Notes under the pieces: model-generated
Databases searched by the model: none
What the model saw: the letters and a program-made list of their open reading frames with translations, nothing else
What the model was told of the DNA's origin: nothing
Shown: one piece after another, positions 1-8,193 of the stretch
Layout: each line of letters opens with the position of its first letter
Position numbering within the stretch: position 1 is the stretch's first letter
Made by a program: the position numbers and the translations under genes
Source of the DNA: Bacteroidota bacterium
GTDB lineage: Bacteria; Bacteroidota; Bacteroidia; Chitinophagales; Chitinophagaceae
Length of the DNA: 64,000 bases
Reading direction: 5' to 3'
NCBI GenBank assembly: GCA_016706595.1
Contig: JADJJH010000007.1
Coordinates: 124,001-188,000, forward strand

Positions 1-573
1 ATAAAAACAGAGAACCAATCCATCATTGCATTTGATGTTTGTCCGGCAAATAGTGTACTCAATTTATTGGCGCAACAAATTGGTCAACCCTACGATAAAA
101 GTGGGAATTTTGCAGCAAGCGGAAACTTGAGTGGCCCTTTACTTGAATCATTAAACGCGCTCGATTATTATAGACAATCTCCGCCTAAATCACTAGCTAA
201 TGAATTTGGGAAGCAGCAAGTATTTCAAATTATACAATCATTTGAAATACCCATTCACGACAAATTGCATACCCTATGCATACATATCGCCCAACAAATT
301 AAAAACTCACTTCATACCTATCCTGCAGGTAAATTATTAATAACCGGTGGAGGTGCATTCAATTCATTTTTAGTCAATACCATCCGTCAGCATCTTCAAG
401 CCAATCAAATTTTTATAGAACTCCCAGATGCAGATATTATCCAATATAAGGAAGCAGTTGCCATGGCCTTCATCGGTATTTTACGCTGGCGTGAAGAGGA
501 AAATGTACTTGCTTCGGTTAGTGGCGCCTCTCGAAATTCGGTAGGAGGGGCTATTTGGATGGGGCAGATGTAA
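1..573 (+). CDS. anmK: Anhydro-N-acetylmuramic acid kinase, C-terminal part
   Basis: Partial gene: the frame is open from base 1 with no start inside the window, so the N-terminus lies upstream. About 190 C-terminal residues are present. AnmK phosphorylates and opens 1,6-anhydro-MurNAc to MurNAc-6-phosphate in cytoplasmic peptidoglycan recycling. Family features are visible: the FDVCPANSVLNLLA stretch, the YDKSGNFAASGN segment, the ATP-site loop ITGGGAFNSFL, and the tail SVSGASRNSVGGAIW, which matches the usual AnmK ending. It is followed by a hairpin at 589-616. Assignment is from motif recognition only. Confidence 0.9.
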   Translation: MKTENQSIIAFDVCPANSVLNLLAQQIGQPYDKSGNFAASGNLSGPLLESLNALDYYRQSPPKSLANEFGKQQVFQIIQSFEIPIHDKLHTLCIHIAQQIKNSLHTYPAGKLLITGGGAFNSFLVNTIRQHLQANQIFIELPDADIIQYKEAVAMAFIGILRWREEENVLASVSGASRNSVGGAIWMGQM

Positions 574-588
574 ATATCATGAAATGGT

Positions 589-616
589 TTGCATGGTTTT
601 TACAACAACCATGCAA
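589..616 (+). terminator. Hairpin downstream of anmK
   Basis: A perfect 10-bp inverted repeat (TTGCATGGTT / AACCATGCAA) with an 8-nt loop lies 16 bp after the anmK stop. There is no run of T after the stem, so it may act as a weak terminator or 3' mRNA stabiliser. Confidence 0.45.
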
Positions 617-724
617 TTACTAAAGATGAGTATAAATATTTGAGTTCCATTTTATACATTTGATTTCAGAGGCATTATATTTTGATGTTTCACTTTTTGC
701 AAATAATTGAATTACGCTAGCATC

Positions 725-1471
725 ATGATAAATGTGGTAATTATTGATGACGAACAAGATAGTATAGATGACCTCATCTATATGCTAAAAAAACATGCGC
801 TACCGGTAAGTATTTTAGCTACCGCCACATCGGGTATGGAGGGCATAGTATGTATACTCGAGCATAAACCACAATTGGTTTTTTTGGATGTTGTAATGCC
901 GGGCATGTCTGGTTTTGATATGTTGGCCTTATTGCCTAAACTTGATTTTCAATTAATCATTACCACCTCAGTTGATGCTTATGCAATACAAGCTATTCGA
1001 GCAAGCGCCATAGATTTTTTACTAAAGCCAATTACTTCTAACGAACTCATTGCTGCGGTTCAACGTACAATACATAAGCAGGATCTTCCTACTCCTTCAC
1101 AAATTAATTTACTAGCCGACGGCATGCGTGAAGAACGAAAGGCGGTCAGAAAAATTGCGATTTCAATTTCAGATGGTATCCAAATGCTTGAATTGGATGA
1201 TATCCTTTATTTCGAGTCGGATGGAAACTATACAACCATTTTTTTGTGCAACGAACAAAAGATTTTAGTTAGCAAACCTATTGGCAAGTTTGAAGAAATT
1301 GTTGACCCTTCAAACTTTTTCAGAATCCACAATTCCTATCTTGTCAATATTAATCATGTAAGCAAATTCATACGAAGCGAAGGAGGATATGTAATTCTTA
1401 CGAATGGGAAATCCATTACCGTTGCCAGAAGTAGAAAAGAAGCTTTGGTTGAATTGTTGAGCAAAGGATAG
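725..1471 (+). CDS. LytTR-family response regulator
   Basis: Two-domain cytoplasmic transcription regulator of about 248 residues. The receiver domain (residues 1-120) has the acidic pair in VVIIDDEQDS, the phospho-acceptor Asp in VFLDVVMPG, a Thr/Ser pair in IITTS and the conserved Lys in FLLKPI. The LytTR DNA-binding domain (about 145-245) shows DILYFESDGNYTTIF and FRIHNSYLVNINHV, typical of AlgR/LytR proteins. The frame is open from a TTG at 707, but the ATG at 725 is preferred because MINVVIIDDE is the normal receiver start. No histidine kinase is in the window; LytS/YehU-type kinases are the usual partners. Monocistronic here. Confidence 0.9.
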   Translation: MINVVIIDDEQDSIDDLIYMLKKHALPVSILATATSGMEGIVCILEHKPQLVFLDVVMPGMSGFDMLALLPKLDFQLIITTSVDAYAIQAIRASAIDFLLKPITSNELIAAVQRTIHKQDLPTPSQINLLADGMREERKAVRKIAISISDGIQMLELDDILYFESDGNYTTIFLCNEQKILVSKPIGKFEEIVDPSNFFRIHNSYLVNINHVSKFIRSEGGYVILTNGKSITVARSRKEALVELLSKG

Positions 1472-1543
1472 AAGCAAATCGTCTACACAATGGTGCAGTA
1501 ATCAATATCAAAATTCACTTTCTATGAGTAAAGGGAACAAAAT

Positions 1544-1951
1544 TTACCAATTAAACACTACACTTTTCTTGGTGTTTTCGTGTAAACTTAAATACACCGG
1601 ACATGTTAAGGCTGCTTTCTCAAGTATCGTCTTTTCTTTGTCGCTATAATCTTTTCCAACCGGGAAATGGAACTCAACTTTTATTTCTGCAATTCGACGC
1701 ATCGGATCGGCAATCATAATTTTTTCAATATCAATTTTGGTTTCTACGATATCAATTGCATGGGTTCGAGCCGCTATACCCATAATGCTAAGCATGCATG
1801 AACCTAAGGCTGTAGCTACTAAATCGGTCGGACTAAACCTTTCGCCTTTACCCTGATTATCTTTGGGTGCATCGGTTTCAATTATGGTGCCACTTGGCAA
1901 ATGTTGCGCTTCAGTGCGTAAATCTCCCTTGTAAACGATTTGTGAGGTCAT
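1544..1951 (-). CDS. OsmC/Ohr-family protein
   Basis: Protein of 135 residues, the usual length for the OsmC family of small peroxidases. Two conserved cysteines are visible, in GSCMLSIMG (about residue 53) and LTCPVYLSL (about 117). They are the resolving/peroxidatic pair that reduces organic hydroperoxides in OsmC/Ohr. The sequence PTDLVATALGSC is the family hallmark. It is closest in feel to the YhfA/OsmC-like subgroup rather than to Ohr; the exact substrate is unknown. It is divergent from the gene starting near 1952-1994, so both promoters must share or overlap a very short region. Confidence 0.85.
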   Translation of the reverse strand: MTSQIVYKGDLRTEAQHLPSGTIIETDAPKDNQGKGERFSPTDLVATALGSCMLSIMGIAARTHAIDIVETKIDIEKIMIADPMRRIAEIKVEFHFPVGKDYSDKEKTILEKAALTCPVYLSLHENTKKSVVFNW

Positions 1952-1993
1952 GTGGTGTCAATTTTCGCTAAAAATACTGTAGTTTTGATTTTA

Positions 1994-3097
1994 GTGAAAC
2001 ACTTTCTTCTTTTCGTTATATTAATTTCTTGCATAACCCAAATGGGGCGTGCCCAAACCGGCAAACTGTCGAAGGTTGACTCCATTAAACTCATTCATAA
2101 AAATCGTACTGATTCTATTAAAGCAAGAAATACAATACGAAAGGACTCTATCGAACAAGCTCGCAAACTTCGTGAACAGAAAAGTAAAGATGCCGCCATC
2201 GCAAAAAAGCAAAAAGAGAAACAGAAAGGTTTGGAAAGTTTTGAGCAAGATAACTTTACACACGCCGACACCATGCGTGCATTGGCACGAGAGAAGCGCG
2301 ATTCGATAAAAGCCGCAAGGGAAGCAGTGGCTATCTTAAAAAAGCAACAACTATTGGCTAACACAAAGGTTGATTTGGCAGCTCGAAAAAAAAAGATTGA
2401 ACCCCTTACACAAGAAATGGCTACCGGGTTTAGGCTGAATAGTGATGGTTGGACATTTTTCGTGAATCGCGGATTTATAAAACAGGAAGAACATAAAACT
2501 ACTTTTTTATCCATAGATATTTCTGAGAAAAAACACCCGAAAGAAACTCGAACCGTAAACGAAAATTTTAATCTGGTATACCCTAACGAAGTAAAACCTT
2601 TGCCTTATAAATATGGTAAAGTAAATAATTTCTATCAACTTAAAATTGGTTATGGTGCTTTTCGTGAACTTACCGGGCGACTCGATAAAAAATCGGTAAC
2701 CATATCATGGGTTTATAATGGTGGCTTATCCATTGGCTTATTAAAACCATATTATTTAGATATGCTGGTGCCTGAAGGCAATACATATGTACGTAAGTTT
2801 CAAAAGTATTCAGAAGAAAATAAAGAATCATTTCTGGATTTAAATAATCGCGGAACGATATTAGGCGGTAGCTATTTTACTAAAGGTTTGGGCGGTTTAA
2901 GTATTCAGCCCGGATTGCATCTTAAGTCGGGTTTTTATTTTGATTATGCTGCAACACGCAAATCATTTTTAGGTGTTGAAATTGGCGCTAGTGCTGAATT
3001 TTATACCAAGAAAATTGAAATCATGAAGAATACCCAAAACAGTTCCTACTTCATAAATTTTTATGCCGACATACGATTTGGCAAGCGATGGGAATAG
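1994..3097 (+). CDS. Secreted coiled-coil / beta-rich protein, function unknown
   Basis: Not recognised as a named family. The frame is open from GTG at 1952, directly abutting the osmC start. The GTG at 1994 is chosen because it gives a compact signal peptide (MKHFLLFVILISC...RAQ). The next 110 residues are highly charged, with repeated KRDSIK-like heptads (DSIKL, DSIKA, DSIEQ, DSIKAA), predicted to be a helical coiled coil. The C-terminal 220 residues are beta-rich with alternating aromatic/polar strands (for example YKYGKVNNFYQLKIGYG), as in small outer-membrane barrels. Probable role: envelope protein with a periplasmic stalk. The start is uncertain. Confidence 0.7.
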   Translation: MKHFLLFVILISCITQMGRAQTGKLSKVDSIKLIHKNRTDSIKARNTIRKDSIEQARKLREQKSKDAAIAKKQKEKQKGLESFEQDNFTHADTMRALAREKRDSIKAAREAVAILKKQQLLANTKVDLAARKKKIEPLTQEMATGFRLNSDGWTFFVNRGFIKQEEHKTTFLSIDISEKKHPKETRTVNENFNLVYPNEVKPLPYKYGKVNNFYQLKIGYGAFRELTGRLDKKSVTISWVYNGGLSIGLLKPYYLDMLVPEGNTYVRKFQKYSEENKESFLDLNNRGTILGGSYFTKGLGGLSIQPGLHLKSGFYFDYAATRKSFLGVEIGASAEFYTKKIEIMKNTQNSSYFINFYADIRFGKRWE

Positions 3098-3361
3098 TTT
3101 GATAGGCGTGTAATTCTATCAGAATCTTTTTACTTTGCCCCCCATTTTGATCTTCTCAACTACAAATTATTTTAAAGGGGACCCTCACAAAATTCTTCAA
3201 TCAAGAATACATAATCTAAGTACAGACTAAGTTAGAACGCGTCTATTTCTGTGTATTTACATGAAAATTTGAACCGTAAATAAAGTCCATATAGTTGTCA
3301 TGATAATCAAACTGAAGATTCATCCAATAACTATCCGATCGAAAATTGGAAATGGCATAAA

Positions 3362-4498
3362 CTATTTCCTTCTTCTAACGACCTTCTTCTTTTTTGGAGC
3401 TGCTTTTTTAACAGGCACTGGTGCAGGTTCTCCGCTGAGTATGTTCAGAATTTTTTGTTGCACTTCTCCACTAAACTGATTGCCATGGAAATCGAACTGC
3501 GTTAAACGTGTAAGATTACGTAAATCATCTGGCACATCGGTAAGTTGGTTATTCATCACATTCAACTTGTTTAAGCCGGTCATCATACCAATTTCAGCAG
3601 GAAGTTCTTGTAATTGATTATTGCTTAAGTCGAGTTCTTCGAGGTTTTGTAATGAAGCCAATACAATTGGAAAATCAACAAAGGTGTTGTTTGGCGCAAT
3701 TAAAGTTTTTAAATTTCGAAGGTTTGACAAACTAGATGGTAAATCATATAATCTATTACCAGCAGAGGCATTATCGCCAAGAATGAGGGTTTGTAATTGT
3801 GTTAAGGTGCCAATTTCTGCAGGCAAAAAGTGCAAATTATTATTGGAAACATTGAGTTCTTTAAGATTCTTAAGATAGCGAATATCAGATGGAATATAGT
3901 TTAGTCCGCAACCACTTAAATCTAAACTTGTAATATTTTTCATTTGACGAACTAAGTCGAGCAAATATTTTGGATTTTTTACTTCATTACCACTAAATCT
4001 GAAACTAGTTAGGGCTTGTAAATTATTAATTTCAGAAGGTAAAAAGGTAATTGGGTTTCCTGTAATATCTAACTCTTCGAGGTTTACACAATTGGCAATA
4101 TTTACCGGAAGCGTACTAAGTTTATTATTACGAAGAATTAATTTTCGTAAGTTTTTTAAATCACCAATTGAATTAGGAATAGAAGTTAGGTTATTATTCG
4201 ATAAGTCGAGAACTTCAATATGGTTTAATAAAAACATATCAATAGGTAAACTACTGATATTGGCATTTTGCAATGTGAGTTCTTTTAAATTTGGGTATCT
4301 GAAAATTTCCTTTGGAAACTTGTTAAAAGGTTGGCTAGCAATACGTAATAAGTAAACACAGTTATTATCGTAAGCCGCCGAGGGCAATTTATCGAAAACC
4401 TTATCAGGATCACAAGGATCTGCTAAAGGGTAATAAACTTGAGCATCCACCATCTGAGAACCAAATACCAAAGACAAAGCGAAAATCAACTTCTTCAT
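3362..4498 (-). CDS. Secreted leucine-rich-repeat protein
   Basis: Protein of 378 residues with signal peptide MKKLIFALSLVFGSQMVDAQ. About twelve LRRs of 23 residues (xxLxxLxLxxNxLxxLPxxI) occupy residues 60-345, for example VLDLSNNNLTSIPNSIGDL and LDLSNNQLQELPAEIG. The LP-type repeat resembles ROCO/plant intracellular LRRs and Leptospira LRR proteins. The tail is strongly basic (KKAAPKKKKVVRRRK) after a Pro/Val linker. LRR solenoids bind protein ligands; the partner is unknown. No T9SS sorting domain is visible, so periplasmic location is most likely. Confidence 0.85.
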   Translation of the reverse strand: MKKLIFALSLVFGSQMVDAQVYYPLADPCDPDKVFDKLPSAAYDNNCVYLLRIASQPFNKFPKEIFRYPNLKELTLQNANISSLPIDMFLLNHIEVLDLSNNNLTSIPNSIGDLKNLRKLILRNNKLSTLPVNIANCVNLEELDITGNPITFLPSEINNLQALTSFRFSGNEVKNPKYLLDLVRQMKNITSLDLSGCGLNYIPSDIRYLKNLKELNVSNNNLHFLPAEIGTLTQLQTLILGDNASAGNRLYDLPSSLSNLRNLKTLIAPNNTFVDFPIVLASLQNLEELDLSNNQLQELPAEIGMMTGLNKLNVMNNQLTDVPDDLRNLTRLTQFDFHGNQFSGEVQQKILNILSGEPAPVPVKKAAPKKKKVVRRRK

Positions 4499-4725
4499 AC
4501 TTCTTAAAAATTTGCTTTAAAAGTATATCCTTTTTTGATAAGTACATAATTTTTGTAAAAGTTATGGGTGAATATGGGTTGAAACAAGTCATTCATTAAT
4601 TTTCTGTATCTCATTTTCATTGTTAAAAGGCACACCCAATTATAATAATTGCGCTACTTATATTTTGGCTAACACTATTTAATTAATTTGGAATACAGCA
4701 GACTTGGTTCCTCAATTGCTTTATT

Positions 4726-5128
4726 CCACCTTGAAGTGATACGCTATAAAAAACGTCATAAAGATAAAACCTTATAAGGTTTAATTCGTTGTTAGTAGGG
4801 TAGGAAAATACGAAATCTCAACGTGAGAATCAGATTGTAAGTTAAGTACAAAAAATAAGAGCGAGAACTCAATTGGATAGCTACGCTCTTCGCTCTCATT
4901 CTCACTCTGATTTCATCGTGGTGTGGGATGGCGTTGAGCCGATTCTTGAAACCTATGCCTATCAAAGTTTGTAGAGCATTCAGTCCTATAAAATACCCCA
5001 ATTGTTTTACACTACCATTGTTTTCTAAATCACAAAGCAATGAAGAATAATGTCAGTTTAACCCCATACTTGAAAAAGAAAGAGAAAAAAGACAACTCTG
5101 GGATAATCAATATTCGGGTTACACTATA
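4726..5128 (+). repeat. Degraded second copy of the island left end (att plus integrase start)
   Basis: This stretch parallels 7985-8280 in order and sequence: a 'caccTTGAAGTGATACGC' block, a decayed terminator stem (cgtcataaagataaaa), a degenerate att core at 4918-4940 differing from the 8060 copy at 4 of 23 positions, the integrase promoter region missing about 12 bp, and the first 28 integrase codons. It is the left end of an earlier integration at the same tRNA-Phe site. Between the stem and the att copy is about 130 bp, including AT-rich inverted segments, with no gene. 4499-4725 holds nothing else that I can identify. Confidence 0.8.
4918..4940. other. Degenerate att site (tRNA-Phe 3' end fragment)
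   Basis: A 23-bp segment matching the core at 8060-8082 and 35411-35433 except at four positions. It keeps the gtggtgtggg block corresponding to the tRNA-Phe acceptor stem. Interpreted as the outer att site of an older, decayed element. Confidence 0.7.
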
Positions 5129-5129
5129 A
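5040..5129 (+). pseudogene. Tyrosine recombinase 5' stub
   Basis: Twenty-nine codons, starting MKNNVSLTPYLKKKEKK, then TAA. They are near-identical to residues 1-28 of the intact integrase at 8194 (MKNDVSFTPYLKKKEKK). Homology stops abruptly at about 5122, where a reverse-strand TPR gene fragment begins. This is a truncated integrase from the older element, so a deletion has removed its body. Confidence 0.85.
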
Positions 5130-5260
5130 TCAGTAATAGCACCGGTGTAATCTTCGTCTTTATTTATTTCTATTCCTTTGTTTTTGTAATCTTCAGCCGA
5201 TTGACACCAAGCAATTAAAGTTAAATGCATTATGAGAATAGAAGTTAATAATTTTTTCGT
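5125..5260 (-). pseudogene. Truncated secreted TPR-like protein, N-terminus only
   Basis: Read on the minus strand, the frame begins at 5260 with ACG AAA AAA TTA TTA, that is a signal peptide [M]KKLLTSILIMHLTLIAWC with ACG where ATG is expected. It continues with SAEDYKNKGIEINKDEDYTGA, a typical first TPR helix pair of Bacteroidota TPR proteins. It is cut after about 45 codons at the junction with the integrase stub. The lost start codon and missing body both point to a dead fragment. 5261-5342 holds no gene. Confidence 0.65.
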
Positions 5261-5342
5261 GTAGTTAAAAATATTAATTCGGTAGCATCAAAATGATAAG
5301 GCTTGGATTGCTGAATGTATTGAAGCTGAAGTGTGTACTTAT

Positions 5343-7484
5343 TTATTTTAAGACATTTGTTCCCGTTACAAAGTACATCTTAAGCATTCCTTTGTTCTTT
5401 GCATCAATTTCGCCGCGGTAAACACAAGCAAAACGATCGTTTACCAATTCAAATGTTGATTGGGAAATATTGATTTTTCCAGCTTCACTTTTCTGCTCCA
5501 TCCGCGCCGCTGTATTTACAGTATCACCCCAAATATCATAAGCGAATTTTTTCACGCCTACGATCCCGGCCACAACATTTCCTGTATGGATGCCGATTCG
5601 AATGTCAAAGGATTTGTGAGCATACATTTCCTTGCGCATGTGCATAAACGCTAGGATGTCCAATGCAGCTTGTGTTACTTTTTTTGCATGATCGGCGTCG
5701 GCAACCGGTAAGCCACAAACAGCCAGGTAAGCGTCGCCGATGGTTTTGATCTTTTCGATACCATACCTGCTCATGATGTCATCAAATGCCTTGAAACAGG
5801 TATGCAATTCATGCACCAGTTCTTCCGGTGTTAATTTTTCGCTGATCTTTGTGAAATCAACAAAATCAGTAAAAAGCACCGTTACATTGTCATAATACCG
5901 CGCTGCGGTGCTTCCTTTTTCCTTAAGCTCTTCAGCAATTTCTGATGGAAGAATATTGAGCAGTAATTCGTCTGACTTCCTTTTCTCGATACCGGTTTTC
6001 CGTAGGCCCATGAAAATAGCGCCGGCTAACAGCAGGAATAAGATAGTACCCCCGATAAAACCATTGCGCACGAATTTCTGCTTTTGTAATTCCTGGTCAT
6101 TTTTTGCTTTTGTGTTTGCTTCCTTTTTGTCAAAATCAAATTGCATTTGCTGGGCTGTCAATTTATGGGTATTGCCTTTTGAAAAGATCGAATCTTTGAT
6201 ATGCACATATTGCTCGTAACTATCGACTGACTTTTTGTAATCCCCATTCAGTTTATAGGCGATAGCAAGTTGTTGAAAAGCCTCCTGCATCACATCAACA
6301 ACAGCGTATTTTTTTGCTTCAGACAGGCCATCTTCCAAATAGCGTATGGCAAGCGATAAATGTTTGCTGCGTTCGATAGGGTGATGAGTTCCAATAGGTG
6401 TTTTGGCAGCAGTGTCGGTGATTGAAAATAAATATGATTTTCCAATGCAATGCAGTGCATGGGCAATGTCGGGAAAAGATTCCTCGCTGTAGGCCTGGGT
6501 TAATGCGATCTGTCCCTGTTGTTCTGCACGTTCATAATTTTTCTGTGCCAGGTAAACTTCTCCAATGCCCCAGTTGCAGGCACTCATCCAGGAGGTGTCC
6601 TTCTGTAATTCAAATCCTTTCAAAGCCTGCTGATAGTATTCAAGCGCAAGGGTAAGGTCATTGGTATTACGATAAGCTTCAGCCAGATTCAATTGATTTT
6701 GATGGCTGAAGTAAGTATTCCCTAATTGTTGACTGATCGCTAGGGCTTTGCTTGTGTATTCGATAGAATGGTTAAAGTCGCCAATGAAAAAATAGATCAC
6801 ACCGATGTTATGGTAGATATCCGCGATAGAAGCTTGTCTGCCCGTATGTTCTTCTATTCTCAAGGCTGCAAGCAGGTAAAACAAGGCTTTGGGATAGTCG
6901 CCTGTTTCTGCGTAGATGCCACCTAATCCAATATTGGCATCGACTATGTCTATCGTGTCATTCGAAGTTTCACATAGGTGTAACCCTTCTTCCAATTGAG
7001 CGATGGCCTTTTTTATCTCACCCATGTTGTAATTGGTCATTGCAATGCCTCGAAGGGTAACCCTGATCCCTTTTTCATAGCTTATTTTTTGTGCCAGTTC
7101 ATACGCTTCGGTTCGCAGTGCTAATGCCTTTGGTAAGTCTGTCTGATAATTTCCCGCTAAGGAATTTAATGAACCTACCAGGCCTTTTGGCCAGTTTATT
7201 TTCTTACTGAGTGCAATGGCTTCCTCTCCATATTTGATGCCCTGTTGAGGGTCTATGTAGCCATAAAGTAATGAAAGCATTTTCAATATATTCACTTTAT
7301 TGGTATCCTCCTTGCTTGTGACTAATATGTTTAGTAGTGAATCTATTCGTTCTGTTCCTTGCTTTTGTCCGTAAGTAACTTTATGAGTTACGATAGCCAA
7401 ACTGAATAAGAAGATCATTTTAAGAGGCACTGAAAATTTAAACAAAGAAAGTCCACTAAAGTATGTTGTCAGTTGCTTTTTCAT
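5343..7484 (-). CDS. TPR sensor adenylate cyclase (class III)
   Basis: Membrane-bound cyclase of 713 residues that probably makes cAMP. Order: signal peptide, periplasmic TPR array (about residues 60-450, repeats such as ADIYHNIGVIYFFIGDFNHSIEYTSKAL), coiled linker rich in Lys/Gln, one TM helix (NGFIGGTILFLLLAGAIFMGL), then a class III cyclase domain. Catalytic features are the metal Asp in VLFTDFVDFT and in TIGDAYLAVCG, adenine-selecting Lys (EKIKTIGD) and Asp (AYDIWGDTVN), and transition-state Asn/Arg in NTAARME. The frame runs back to 7571, but ATG 7484 (MKKQLTTYF) starts a proper signal sequence. It lies between the two decayed ends of the older element, and its GC content looks higher than its neighbours, suggesting it came in as cargo. 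Confidence 0.88.
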   Translation of the reverse strand: MKKQLTTYFSGLSLFKFSVPLKMIFLFSLAIVTHKVTYGQKQGTERIDSLLNILVTSKEDTNKVNILKMLSLLYGYIDPQQGIKYGEEAIALSKKINWPKGLVGSLNSLAGNYQTDLPKALALRTEAYELAQKISYEKGIRVTLRGIAMTNYNMGEIKKAIAQLEEGLHLCETSNDTIDIVDANIGLGGIYAETGDYPKALFYLLAALRIEEHTGRQASIADIYHNIGVIYFFIGDFNHSIEYTSKALAISQQLGNTYFSHQNQLNLAEAYRNTNDLTLALEYYQQALKGFELQKDTSWMSACNWGIGEVYLAQKNYERAEQQGQIALTQAYSEESFPDIAHALHCIGKSYLFSITDTAAKTPIGTHHPIERSKHLSLAIRYLEDGLSEAKKYAVVDVMQEAFQQLAIAYKLNGDYKKSVDSYEQYVHIKDSIFSKGNTHKLTAQQMQFDFDKKEANTKAKNDQELQKQKFVRNGFIGGTILFLLLAGAIFMGLRKTGIEKRKSDELLLNILPSEIAEELKEKGSTAARYYDNVTVLFTDFVDFTKISEKLTPEELVHELHTCFKAFDDIMSRYGIEKIKTIGDAYLAVCGLPVADADHAKKVTQAALDILAFMHMRKEMYAHKSFDIRIGIHTGNVVAGIVGVKKFAYDIWGDTVNTAARMEQKSEAGKINISQSTFELVNDRFACVYRGEIDAKNKGMLKMYFVTGTNVLK

Positions 7485-7710
7485 AGCTAATGTACCATGT
7501 TTCGGAAGTGTGATAAAATTATTTATGACGTGGTTATTTTTTGGTGTTGAATGCGTTTCTCCATAGAGCAAATGGTAGAGTCAAAGTTAATCCATTTATA
7601 GAATGAAAAATATTCAATTCTGCAGATATCCTTTGGGGTCGATTGGCAAAATAAAAAAGGCCACCTGATATCAAACGTTTCTATAGGGATGATGATTACT
7701 CGTTTGTGAG

Positions 7711-7845
7711 CAACTTAGAAGGCGGACTGGATGAAATGATAAATTTTACGGGGATGCCACAAAAAGTTTCACACATTTGTTTTACACCCTACAAGAAAAA
7801 AGACTCGCAATTCATTGATATACAATTTTTACGAGACTTTTTTAC
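7711..7845 (+). repeat. Degraded copy of the island right end
   Basis: About 135 bp paralleling 35275-35407: a reading-frame tail ending LDEMINFTG, the tttcacacatttgttttaca block, and a mutated version of the tRNA-side terminator hairpin (aaagactcgcaa ... acgagactttt). It marks the right end of the older element. The rest of 7485-8013 has no intact gene. 7870-7950 contains a short open tail (CTFEEYFDGLSDKADVKIK then stop) that looks like another gene remnant. Confidence 0.75.
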
Positions 7846-8013
7846 GTGGAAGCACGGTTAGAAAAGTCGAATTTTTTTGTGACAGATTTATGCACTTTTG
7901 AAGAGTATTTTGATGGGCTAAGTGACAAAGCAGATGTCAAAATAAAGTAGATGTCGTTCCTCCATCACTTTAGTTTCCATAGCTATACCCCACCCTGAAG
8001 TGATACGCCAACG

Positions 8014-8051
8014 AAAAACGCCATAAAGATAAAAATCTTTATGGCGTTTTT
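8014..8051. terminator. Strong bidirectional hairpin at the island left edge
   Basis: A perfect 17-bp stem (AAAAACGCCATAAAGAT / ATCTTTATGGCGTTTTT) with a 4-nt loop, A-run before and T-run after, so it can terminate in both directions. It sits 9 bp outside the att core. A decayed version is at about 4747-4778 next to the older att copy, so the hairpin appears to be part of, or co-duplicated with, the element end. Confidence 0.75.
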
Positions 8052-8059
8052 ACTATAGG

Positions 8060-8082
8060 GTGGTGTGGGAGGGAATTGAACC
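8060..8082. other. attL core (tRNA-Phe 3' end direct repeat)
   Basis: Twenty-three bases identical to 35411-35433, which is the 3' end of the tRNA-Phe gene on the minus strand. With the integrase starting 112 bp inward, this is the distal attachment site of the island. Identity breaks immediately after the core. Confidence 0.85.
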
Positions 8083-8143
8083 GATTCTTAAAACCTATGT
8101 ATATCAACGTTTGTAGAGCATCAAACCCTACATAATACCTCAA

Positions 8144-8176
8144 TTGTTTTACACTTTGTTTTACACTACCTTTGTT
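8144..8176 (+). promoter_or_regulatory. Promoter of the integrase
   Basis: TTG at 8144-8146 and TACCTTTG at 8169-8176, fitting the Bacteroidota -33/-7 pattern (TTG, about 19-23 bp, TAnnTTTG). The integrase ATG follows 17 bp later. In the decayed copy near 5000 the -7 box reads TACCATTG and the spacer has lost about 12 bp. Confidence 0.55.
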
Positions 8177-8193
8177 TTCTAAATCAGAAAGCA

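Noticed and set aside
2021..2514. Overlapping frames on both strands inside the secreted coiled-coil gene
   Set aside because: They arise from the Lys/Asp-rich repeat; the plus-strand frame has a signal peptide and a full-length product.
4918..4940. Second tRNA-Phe gene
   Set aside because: Only the 3' end is present; there is no anticodon arm or D-arm upstream.
8060..8082. Full tRNA gene at the island left border
   Set aside because: Sequence identity to the tRNA stops after 23 bp.
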